From assembly GCA_029820045.1 (NCBI GenBank), contig JALGVE010000003.1, positions 1 through 56,326 on the forward strand: DNA of 56,326 bases, written 5' to 3'. Positions 18,415 through 26,768 of this stretch are shown piece by piece. This DNA comes from Candidatus Zipacnadia bacterium (GTDB lineage: Bacteria > Armatimonadota > Zipacnadia > Zipacnadales > UBA5352). A model generated the notes under the pieces. It ran no database searches. It was not told where the DNA came from and saw only the letters and a list, made by a program, of their open reading frames with translations. The stretch's first letter is position 1. The number at the start of each line of letters is the position of its first letter. The translations under genes were made by a program, and so were the position numbers.

Positions 18415-19698
18415 CTACTTCACGCCCACCAGGTCATCAAGCCATAGGGTGTTCTGGAAGTCGCCCGGCCCCGGCAGGCCTGACATGTCGCCGATGGTGA
18501 TCATGTCCACGAGTTCGAGGTTGAGCGTCCCATCCGGGTCGAAGCTGTTCTCGTCCAGTTGCAGGTCCGAGATGGGCACGGTCACGGTTTGCCACGGCTT
18601 GCCACCCTCGATGCTCACCTGCGTCTGGTAGTTCGCCTTATCCTCATCCGCCGGGCCGCGTTTCTCCTCCACGCTGAGGATCAACTTCGTCTGCCAGGCG
18701 GACTTGACGCGGAATTGCAGAGCCGAAATGCCTGCCAGCGTCCCGGGCTTGACCTGGTGGAGGACGGCCATCAGTGTGCCCTCGGGCACGGTGTAATCGA
18801 GGTTCAGGGCCTCGCCACCACCCTGCACATCCTCGTTGCCGACGACGACCTCCTTACCGCCCAGGATGATGACCCCCTGGGGTGGCTGCTGGTAATCGTT
18901 GACTGTGATCGTGCCCTCCGCCGGGGCCGGGCGCACCGGGGTGATGGACCGCAGCTTGACATCGTCGAGCCGGAGGACCTGGCCGGTGGGCGGGTCAGCG
19001 TAGAACAGCTTGACCTGGCCGGCCAGGAAGCGGATGAAACTGCCCGCGTCTACGAGGGCGATAGAGCTGATCTCCGCTGGCGTCAGCTCTCCATCCGGGT
19101 CCTTGGGGCTGTCCCAGTCATGCGCGAAGTCATCCAGCCCCAGCGCGAACTCATGCCAGGCGCTGGCCTCGCTCCACACTGCCCGGCTGTAGCGCGGCCC
19201 GTCACCGCCCTCGCTTACCATTACGATGACCGGAGTTGACACCGCGGTCCACAGCGCGAACGAAACGCCTGCGAGCTCCGGCACAGGTTCCCCCAGCGGC
19301 AGCACAATAGCTCCCGGCAGGCCCCTGGCCATCTCCTCGGGATTCAAGGCGCGCAGGAAATACTCGAACTGAAGCGAACCCTCGCCACCGTAGACTGCCT
19401 CAGCCTCGTGCGTGACCGAAAGCGTCGCCTCGGGGTCCAGGCTGATGAACCCGCCGAGGTCCTCCTCAAAGTCGAGAGCCCGAAGGGCGTCTGTCTCCTG
19501 AGCTGAGCCAAGGGCACAGACGAGTGCCAACGCAAGCGATACTGTCGCGACTGTCCTCATAGCCGACCTCCTCGCCCGCAGTCCGCATGAACGTGTTCTC
19601 TCACTCGAAGCCTGTGAAGCCTCTTTGCGCCTGGTCATGCTGCTCGCCGCCATCAACAAGGCGGATGACGCTGCTTCCTCATCGCTCTTCGTCTCCAA
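18415..19698 (-). CDS. Secreted hypothetical protein with two carbohydrate-binding-like beta-sandwich regions (true start probably near 19560)
   Basis: Signal-like 'MRTVATVSLALALVCALGSAQ' begins ~19560; 'ALDFEEDLGGFISLDPEATLSVTHEAEAVYGGEGSLQFEY' CBM-like. Confidence 0.6.
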   Translation of the reverse strand: METKSDEEAASSALLMAASSMTRRKEASQASSERTRSCGLRARRSAMRTVATVSLALALVCALGSAQETDALRALDFEEDLGGFISLDPEATLSVTHEAEAVYGGEGSLQFEYFLRALNPEEMARGLPGAIVLPLGEPVPELAGVSFALWTAVSTPVIVMVSEGGDGPRYSRAVWSEASAWHEFALGLDDFAHDWDSPKDPDGELTPAEISSIALVDAGSFIRFLAGQVKLFYADPPTGQVLRLDDVKLRSITPVRPAPAEGTITVNDYQQPPQGVIILGGKEVVVGNEDVQGGGEALNLDYTVPEGTLMAVLHQVKPGTLAGISALQFRVKSAWQTKLILSVEEKRGPADEDKANYQTQVSIEGGKPWQTVTVPISDLQLDENSFDPDGTLNLELVDMITIGDMSGLPGPGDFQNTLWLDDLVGVK

Positions 19699-19937
19699 TA
19701 ATACTGTTCGCCGGCGGCCCTGGCAAACCTACCAGTACCGTCCCCCATGCAAGAACCGCCCGCCGCGAACGTATACACATATGAGGGGAAAACTGTGGCA
19801 AGGGGGGAAGTTCATCAGCGCCAGTCGTACGTGACGCGATGCGAGATCTGCTCAAGAGTCACGTCCGGCTCATGTCGCCGAACATGGCCCGCGCAGGGAT
19901 GTTGGCGCGCATTATTCACGAGCTTACCCTCGGCGCC

Positions 19938-20045
19938 TATCCAGGGCGGTGGGCCGTTGGGGACTGACACCATTTCGGGCGTTCCCGCCCATGGGCGGGA
20001 CCCGAAATGGCTGTCTGTCCCCCTGTAGGGGTGGCTGAGGCTCGC
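19938..20045. repeat. Long-hairpin repeat, family D copy 1 (direct repeat with 24376-24490)
   Basis: 'gactgacaccatttcgggcgttcccgcccatgggcgggacccgaaatggctgtctg'; folds as a ~64-nt hairpin 19959-20022. Confidence 0.9.
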
Positions 20046-20288
20046 CCAACACACTGCGCTAGCGGCGGAAATGGCGGACAGTGCACGACAACCACAGCAA
20101 CAGGGCACTGCGCCGGATTCCCGCCGCCCCGCATGGTACGCATGAATAATGCGGGTTAGTGGTACTGAGGTCCAGCAAGGATACCGCGGTCGTGCCGGCG
20201 AACTTGACGCGGGGACGCGCGTCGTATGCCTGGTCGGCCAGAGGGGCCCGGTGGCGAGGCACAGCACCAAGAGAGCTGGTGAGCGCCG

Positions 20289-22118
20289 GTGACAGACCCC
20301 GAACTGGAAGGTTTCAGCGTTGATGTGTCCAGCCTGATCGAGGTGCTGTCAGGTCACCTCTACACGACCCCGGAGGTGGCCATCCGGGAACTGATAGCCA
20401 ACGCGCGCGACGCAATTGTCAGGCGGCGGCGCGCCGAAGGCGACATAGAAGGCGGCATCTGGATCGGGGTAGACCGAAGGGAGAACGTCCTCGCGATCCG
20501 CGACAACGGCGCCGGGATGAGCGAGGATGAGATCCATGCAGGCCTCAGCACCATTGCTGCTTCGGGTGCCCGCGCGGTTCGTGACTGGCAGGATTCAGGC
20601 GGTCTGGACGAAGCGCTCTCCGGGCTGTTCGGGCTGGGGTTCTATGCCTCCTTGATATGGGCCGACCGCATCGAGGTGTTCACGCGCACCGCGGCAGGGC
20701 CCCTCTTCCGCTGGCAGTGCGTCAAGACGCCCTTCCAGCCTGAGGAGAAGACGGCGATCGGCTGGGGTCTGCAGGAGGTGCCGGATGTTGAGGCCTCCTG
20801 GGTAGGATGTGGAACCGAGGTCAGGCTCCACCTGGCTGCGAGGGAGCGCAACCCCCTGGCGGACAGCGAGGAGCTGCGCAAGCTGCTCCTACGGTACGCC
20901 GCTCTCGTGGAGTTCCCCATCTACCTGGGCGAGGAGTTTCAGCCCCTCAATCCTCCCCCGCCCTGGCGCTCCCGGCAGGCTACCGACGAGGACTACCTGG
21001 ACTTCGTCCGCCGACGCGGCCTCCTGAGCGATACCGATGACCCTATCACTGTATTCCCCATCAGCGCCATCGGCCTCGAGGGCTTGCTGTGGATTACGCC
21101 TCGGCGAGATGGTGAGATCGAGCTGCACGTGCGCCACATCCTGGTCGGACCCCTGCAGGACGCGGACACAGAGGAGCCTTTCCCCTTCGTCCATGGGATC
21201 GTGGACGCCAGAGAAATAGACCTGGCGCTAAACCGGGAAGCCGCTCTCGATAACGAGAACCTTGCGGCTCTGCACGCGGCCCTGAGAAGGGCAACCATAG
21301 ACCACTTGAGCTGGCTGTCGCAGAACCGGCGCGCTGACTTCCAGCGTATCGTTGACGCCCATGAGTTCGCGCTCAAGAAGGCCTGCCTGGAGGAGGACAG
21401 GCTCCTTGGGATTGTCGGCGACAGCCTGCGTCTGGCGGTTGGCGGCTCGCGCACGATGATGAGTCTTCGGGACATAGCGAACCATGCTCGCGGCCACGGT
21501 GGCGTGCTCTACTTCCTCGATCAGCCTGCTGAGCAGACCCACTACGCATCCCTGTATGAGGGCAAGGGCATTCCAGTCGTGGATACCTCAAACCCACTCG
21601 ATCTCGCGGTGGTCAGACGTTATGCGGAGGCTGAGGGTCTGGAGTTCGAACGCGCGGATACCGGACTCACCGAACTCGTCGAACCGGGAGGCGAGCCCGG
21701 ATGGGGAGAGGTGGAACACCTCTTCGCCAGCATAGACGCCCAACTCCAACCGCGCGCCGTCTCACTCCAGCCCACTGACCCGCCGCTGCTTTTTGAGCAT
21801 TCCTCGCTGGAAGCGTTTGTCGGCATGATTGACCAGATAGGCGGAGTGCCCGAAGAGATGCAGGGCCTGGAGCTGCTACTCGAGGCCATGCGAGACCGCG
21901 CGAAGGAAGAGGCGCGTCCCTTACTCATCAATGCCGGCCATCCCGTCATGCAGGCGCTTCGCAGGGCCCTGGACAGTGGCGAGGACTATGGCCGCGTGGT
22001 GGCCGCGGGGCGGGGGCTGCTAGCGGCGGCCCGACTGTTCAGTGAGACGCTTGACGCCGGCGAGCGGCGAGATGCCCTGGAGCAGTTGGCTGACCTTGTT
22101 AGTGCCCTGTTGCGTTAG
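20289..22118 (+). CDS. Divergent HSP90/HtpG-type GHKL ATPase (copy 1)
   Basis: GHKL motifs 'AIRELIANARDAI' (E..N..DA), 'IRDNGAGMS' (DxGxG), 'LSGLFGLGFYASLIWADRIEV'; HSP90 middle-domain-like 'GIVDAREIDLALNREA'. Confidence 0.85.
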   Translation: MTDPELEGFSVDVSSLIEVLSGHLYTTPEVAIRELIANARDAIVRRRRAEGDIEGGIWIGVDRRENVLAIRDNGAGMSEDEIHAGLSTIAASGARAVRDWQDSGGLDEALSGLFGLGFYASLIWADRIEVFTRTAAGPLFRWQCVKTPFQPEEKTAIGWGLQEVPDVEASWVGCGTEVRLHLAARERNPLADSEELRKLLLRYAALVEFPIYLGEEFQPLNPPPPWRSRQATDEDYLDFVRRRGLLSDTDDPITVFPISAIGLEGLLWITPRRDGEIELHVRHILVGPLQDADTEEPFPFVHGIVDAREIDLALNREAALDNENLAALHAALRRATIDHLSWLSQNRRADFQRIVDAHEFALKKACLEEDRLLGIVGDSLRLAVGGSRTMMSLRDIANHARGHGGVLYFLDQPAEQTHYASLYEGKGIPVVDTSNPLDLAVVRRYAEAEGLEFERADTGLTELVEPGGEPGWGEVEHLFASIDAQLQPRAVSLQPTDPPLLFEHSSLEAFVGMIDQIGGVPEEMQGLELLLEAMRDRAKEEARPLLINAGHPVMQALRRALDSGEDYGRVVAAGRGLLAAARLFSETLDAGERRDALEQLADLVSALLR

Positions 22119-22136
22119 AGGAAGTCACAGGAGCTG

Positions 22137-24251
22137 ATGGCGATGTCCGAGGCAGACTGGCAAGACGTTGATATTCAGATTGATCTCGCCGACCTGCTTC
22201 CGCTGGTCGCGCGAAGTCTCTACCCGCGCGCCGATGCGGCGGTGCGCGAGCTACTCGCCAACGCCGTGGACGCGCTCACCCGGAAGGATGATGTCATCCG
22301 CGCCAACCCAGGCATGTACCCCGAGGACCTGGAGATAAGCGTGAATTACGACGTGAGCAACTACGTCCTGACCGTCGCCGATACTGGCTGCGGGATGGCC
22401 TGGGATGATGTGATCAAGTACGTGAACCACATTGGCCGTTCCGGTACTGAGCTGATGAAGGACGAGTTCCAGAACCGCGAACTCATTAAGCAGCTAATAG
22501 GTCAGTTCGGGATCGGCCTGCTGGCCGCGTTCAAGCTGGGCCAGCCTGTGACCATCCGGACCCGCGCGCTTGATGCGGCGGCCGACGAGGCGGTCGAATG
22601 GCGGGCGACCGGCACGACCAGCAAGGCGCAGATGCGCAAGATCTCGAGGGATAAGCCCGGCAGCGAGATAGCGGTGGCTGTAGCGCTGGAGCATCGCGAG
22701 ATGTTGCTCACAGGACTCAAGGAGTGCGTCAGCGACTACGGTGACTTGCTCCCGTATCCGATCTACGACGCCTACCGGGAGCTGCTCAACTCCTACGGCA
22801 AGGTCCCGTGGTACAAGGATGACCAGACGGAAGAAGACTACAGGGAGTACATAGTCTCGCGGCACAAAGGCGAGCCCATCAATCCTCCGCTCTGGGTGAT
22901 ACCGATCACCCCCCGATCAGTGCGCCTCGACGGAGAGAACATCCCGGTGGACTGTCGGGGGGTCATCTACATCCCCGACGACAGGAGCTTCATCAACCTG
23001 CACGGCAACGCCGACCTGTACTCGCGCTCCATGCTCGTGCGCAAAGAGCGCCCGGGCATCCTGCCCGAACACGTGTTGTTCTGCGAGGCGATCGTTGACG
23101 GAGCAGACCTGAGCATGGTGATGAACCGCGAAGACGTCATGGAGGACCGGGCCTTTCGGGCCATGCAGGTAGCCGTAGCCGAGCAGCTCTACGCTGGACT
23201 GGGGGAGCTCGTCAAGAAACCCAAGGAGTGGCGGCGCGTCCAGTCCACGTTCGAAAGGGAGCTCAAGGCCGGAGTAGTCAAGGACGACGGCGTCTTCAAG
23301 GCGGTGGCTGACCACCTGGTGTTCTTCATAGGCGCTGGGGAGAGGCAAAGCTTGGGCCAGTACATGCAGAGCGCTCAGAGCCGAGGCCTCTATGACGAGC
23401 AAAAGGGCGAAGTTGTGTATCAGCCCAGTGACCTGACGGATGCCCAGCGGGAGACCCTGGCAGCCCTGCGCAAAACTCTGATCTTCATCTCCTCGGCCAG
23501 CGGGCCAGCCCGCTATCAGATGGACCAGTTGCTGCTCGCGCGGGGCCTGCGAGCCATCGAGGTCCTACCGGAACCGTCCGTGGACGAGGAAACCGGGGCG
23601 GTGGTCTCGCGTGCGGAACGCAGCCTTGATTGGCAGGTGCTCAACAAGTACGCGCAGGCCAACAACCTGGAACTCAAAGCCGCCGGGGAGCTGGTCGAAA
23701 AGTTCCCGGAGATGAGCGACCCGAAACTGGAACGGGTTGCGGAGGTCTTCCGCACAGCCCTGCACTCCGGTGAGCGTGGGATGACTGTCCGCATAAGCGC
23801 GTTTCACCCCGACGGCCTCCCGGCGCTGCTCGACTTCCCCACGGCGGGCCGCGCGCGGGAACAAGTCCAAGAGTGGCGGCAAGCTCTCGAGGCGTTCATT
23901 GAGCAACACCAGGATGCGCCGCGGGGCCTGCAGCAGGTCATAAGGATGGCCGAGGCTCAGGCCGCGGTAGAGGACAGGACAGCCACCTTGGTAGTGAATG
24001 CTAAGAATGACACGATACAGCAGTTGGCCGACGCCCTGGATGACCCCAAGTTCCGTAGCCTGGACAGGACCGAGCGTGTCACGGAGCACATCGCGATCGA
24101 GCTCTACCATGCCGCCCTGCAGCAGACAGGCTACCAGCCCGATGACCGCAACATGAGCGCAATCCTGGCCGCCCGCTGTGCGGCAGTCGAGCAGCTCCTT
24201 TCCCTGAGTCTGCAGGTGGCGAGCACCTTGCCCGACGGCATGGCGCAATAG
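22137..24251 (+). CDS. Divergent HSP90/HtpG-type GHKL ATPase (copy 2)
   Basis: 'AVRELLANAVDAL', 'VADTGCGMAWDDVIKYVNHIGRSGTELMKDEF', 'LIGQFGIGLLAAFKLGQPVTIRTR', 'AIVDGADLSMVMNRED'; 18-bp gap from copy 1. Confidence 0.87.
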   Translation: MAMSEADWQDVDIQIDLADLLPLVARSLYPRADAAVRELLANAVDALTRKDDVIRANPGMYPEDLEISVNYDVSNYVLTVADTGCGMAWDDVIKYVNHIGRSGTELMKDEFQNRELIKQLIGQFGIGLLAAFKLGQPVTIRTRALDAAADEAVEWRATGTTSKAQMRKISRDKPGSEIAVAVALEHREMLLTGLKECVSDYGDLLPYPIYDAYRELLNSYGKVPWYKDDQTEEDYREYIVSRHKGEPINPPLWVIPITPRSVRLDGENIPVDCRGVIYIPDDRSFINLHGNADLYSRSMLVRKERPGILPEHVLFCEAIVDGADLSMVMNREDVMEDRAFRAMQVAVAEQLYAGLGELVKKPKEWRRVQSTFERELKAGVVKDDGVFKAVADHLVFFIGAGERQSLGQYMQSAQSRGLYDEQKGEVVYQPSDLTDAQRETLAALRKTLIFISSASGPARYQMDQLLLARGLRAIEVLPEPSVDEETGAVVSRAERSLDWQVLNKYAQANNLELKAAGELVEKFPEMSDPKLERVAEVFRTALHSGERGMTVRISAFHPDGLPALLDFPTAGRAREQVQEWRQALEAFIEQHQDAPRGLQQVIRMAEAQAAVEDRTATLVVNAKNDTIQQLADALDDPKFRSLDRTERVTEHIAIELYHAALQQTGYQPDDRNMSAILAARCAAVEQLLSLSLQVASTLPDGMAQ

Positions 24252-24375
24252 CTTTCTCTCTGACGACGTGCAGGAACCGCACAGATGCGCCGGTGTTCCT
24301 ACCTAGCGCGGAATATGCCCAGAAAGCCGTCGCCGGAACATCCGCAGAGCGCTGCTGGCCCGCACTATTCGGGCT

Positions 24376-24490
24376 TATCCAGGGGGGGGGGCGGGTCGTT
24401 CGGGACTGACACCATTTCGGGCGTTCCCGCCCTTGGGCGGGACCCGAAATGGCTGTCTGCCCCCCCCCGTGGGGATGGCTGAGGCTCACT
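24376..24490. repeat. Long-hairpin repeat, family D copy 2 (direct repeat with 19938-20045)
   Basis: 'gactgacaccatttcgggcgttcccgcccttgggcgggacccgaaatggctgtctg', one difference from copy 1 over the 56-nt core; anchors are 4442 bp apart. Confidence 0.9.
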
Positions 24491-24630
24491 GCGCGGGCGA
24501 GGCTTCGCGAGAGGGCGGTGCAGGATGGTACCCTGGAGCGAGATGGAGCCCGAGAAGTTCTGCCGGCAGCGCTTGGGGTGGCCCCCCCTCAGGAACCGAG
24601 TTTCCCCAGGGGGAGTTCCATTCCCTGACT

Positions 24631-24656
24631 GTTGCAAGCCTCGTACGAGGTGCAAC
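24631..24656. promoter_or_regulatory. 26-bp imperfect palindrome upstream of the CHAT gene
   Basis: gttgcaagCCTCGTACGAGGtgcaac; 12-bp perfect core; ends ~58 bp before the GTG start at 24714. Confidence 0.5.
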
Positions 24657-24713
24657 ATAGCCTTGGCTCCTCGCCGCAACTTGCTGGCCCGGTGAGAAGG
24701 GAGGTCGTACCCA

Positions 24714-26588
24714 GTGAGATTCTCGCTGCACATTGACTCCGGCGGCGGCGAGGATGACCCTTGGCAGATGAAGCTTGTTGACGAGGATGGCGCTCAGAAT
24801 GTCTTGGCAGAGGCGGAAGTGCCATCAGCCTCTGTCGAGGGGCTTCGGGCGGAGGACTTTGGGGATTGGAAGACCCTCATGAATGATCCCAGAGAGGGGC
24901 CGGGGATCGGGAAACACATAGGCCGCAAGCTCTGGGCTGCCTGGTTCGGCAGCGGGGAGGGCCGCAATCAGGTGGGCGAGACGCTGCTGGAGCTTCAGCA
25001 CGGCAGCCCGGGTCTGCAGGATAGCGAGCTTCTGCTGTGCTCCTCCGATCCCTGGGTTATCGGCCTGCCTTGGGAGTTGCTGTTGAGCGATGGCGATGCC
25101 GGCGAACAGTACCTGGTGGGCGCCTATGACATGACGCTGGCTCGCGTCTTCTCACAGTATTCGTTGAGACCCGCGCAATGCCCGCCTGTGAAGGCGTGGT
25201 TCGGCCTCGCCTGCCCCGCAGAGGGAGATCTACACGGCTTCGATACGAAATGGTGTTTCGATGAGATCCAGTCTCTACGAGAGCGCTGGGGGGTGTATGT
25301 AGAATCCGATGTCAACTGCTGGCCCTCTGCAAGCGAGTTCTGCACCGCTCTGCGCGAGAACCACATAGTGTACTTCGTGGGACACGGCAGCAACCAGGGC
25401 CCGCCAGCGCACGAACGCCAACCCGGCCTTTGGCTGGTCAAATCACGCGATACTCTTGCAGGTGAGTTCCTCCCCGCGAGCGATATCGCCATGAACTTGA
25501 ACCGGGGCGACCTGAGCCTACTGGTGCTGAATTGCTGCTGGTCAGTAGACGTGGCGCTGGCCATCTACAAGTACTGGGCCTCGAAAACCCCGGGACCGCA
25601 GAGCCTCCCCACCATCGTGGCCACGCAGTGGGAATGGGCGGTGCCGAAGGCTTTTCATTTCCAGAAGGACCTCTTCGACGCTTTAGTGTTGCAGCGTCAC
25701 GCCAGCATCAGTCATGCGTTTACGAGGTATCGCAGCCGATTCGTACAAGCTGAGGACCTGGAGGAGACAGGCTGTTTCTGGGCGACACCAACGGTCTTCA
25801 CTGGCAGGTCCAAGCCTGGCGGCAGTTCCGGGCGCAACCTGCAGCCCATCCGCCTGACCGCAGAGACCCCCGATGAGGCGGGCCCTCTTGGACTGAGCGC
25901 GGAACAAGTGGAACTGCTGCTGGCTTCGTCGGAGGGCCGAGGCTCCCCCTTCCTGCCGCAGGACGCTGCGGTGCGAGGGCACTGGAGGACGTCTCTGCAG
26001 CAAATGCAGGCCAGCGGCCTCTATCAACCTCAGACCAGCGTGGGGGCTTTCGAGATTGACATCCTGCCCGTCACCGTGCAAATGTACGAGCGCGTGCGCG
26101 AGGGACATAGGCGGCAGCTCGCGCCTTCAGCCGGTTCCGCGCTCGATGGCTGGAACGCACCCGCGTTGGTCACTTTCGATGATGCCAGGCGGTTTTGCGA
26201 GATCGTCGGAGGGTTGCGACTGCCCACCCGCCAGGAGTGGGAACGTGCCGCCAGGGGGACCGCCTCCTGCATCCTGCCCTGGGCAGACGCAGACACCGAG
26301 GCCGAACTGCGAAGGTACGCAGACCAGGCCCGGAACCTACTGTCCAACGTCTACGAGGCTGGCCAAGGTGGACTGACGTCCGTTTTCTGGTCAAGTCGCG
26401 GGGCCAGCCCTTACGGCGTGCGAGACATGATAGGCAATGCCCCCGAATGGGCACTTGATGGTAGCAGCGCCGCGATTATGGGAAGAGGATGGCGCTACCC
26501 GTTGATAGCTAATATACCGAGCTACTTCTGGCGCCCGCAGGACCCGGCAGGGCATCACTGTTCCTTCCGCTGCGTCGTCGTGCGCTGA
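24714..26588 (+). CDS. CHAT (caspase-like) protease domain fused to C-terminal FGE-sulfatase (C-lectin-fold) domain
   Basis: CHAT features: 'DPWVIGLPWELLL', His motif 'HIVYFVGHGSN', Cys motif 'DLSLLVLNCCWS'. FGE-like features: 'EIDILPVTVQMYERV', 'GGLRLPTRQEWERAARGT', 'YGVRDMIGNAPEWALDG', 'GRGWR...FRCVVVR'. GTG start with RBS aagggaggt. Confidence 0.85.
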   Translation: MRFSLHIDSGGGEDDPWQMKLVDEDGAQNVLAEAEVPSASVEGLRAEDFGDWKTLMNDPREGPGIGKHIGRKLWAAWFGSGEGRNQVGETLLELQHGSPGLQDSELLLCSSDPWVIGLPWELLLSDGDAGEQYLVGAYDMTLARVFSQYSLRPAQCPPVKAWFGLACPAEGDLHGFDTKWCFDEIQSLRERWGVYVESDVNCWPSASEFCTALRENHIVYFVGHGSNQGPPAHERQPGLWLVKSRDTLAGEFLPASDIAMNLNRGDLSLLVLNCCWSVDVALAIYKYWASKTPGPQSLPTIVATQWEWAVPKAFHFQKDLFDALVLQRHASISHAFTRYRSRFVQAEDLEETGCFWATPTVFTGRSKPGGSSGRNLQPIRLTAETPDEAGPLGLSAEQVELLLASSEGRGSPFLPQDAAVRGHWRTSLQQMQASGLYQPQTSVGAFEIDILPVTVQMYERVREGHRRQLAPSAGSALDGWNAPALVTFDDARRFCEIVGGLRLPTRQEWERAARGTASCILPWADADTEAELRRYADQARNLLSNVYEAGQGGLTSVFWSSRGASPYGVRDMIGNAPEWALDGSSAAIMGRGWRYPLIANIPSYFWRPQDPAGHHCSFRCVVVR

Positions 26589-26768
26589 AAGCCACATGCT
26601 TCGTTCCCTTCGCGCTCTGTTGCCGTCTCCCAGCCGCGCGAAATCCCCCCTTGGCCGCGCAGGTCAGTGACAAGTCGCAGCGAAGTCTCTGCCATCACGC
26701 ACCAACGACCCACGCAGGCAGCAGACATTCCTGCCGGTTGCCGGCAGAGGAGTCCTGGGAGGACACAG

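Noticed and set aside
19815-20270. Small ORFs across the 19.7-20.3 kb intergenic region
   Set aside because: They translate through the hairpin repeat and lack coding character; both strands give similar low-complexity peptides.
26458-26588. Possible diversity-generating retroelement variable region at the FGE/C-lectin C-terminus
   Set aside because: FGE-fold C-termini are known DGR targets, but no reverse transcriptase, template repeat or Avd-like ORF is visible in the window. Worth a check outside the window only.
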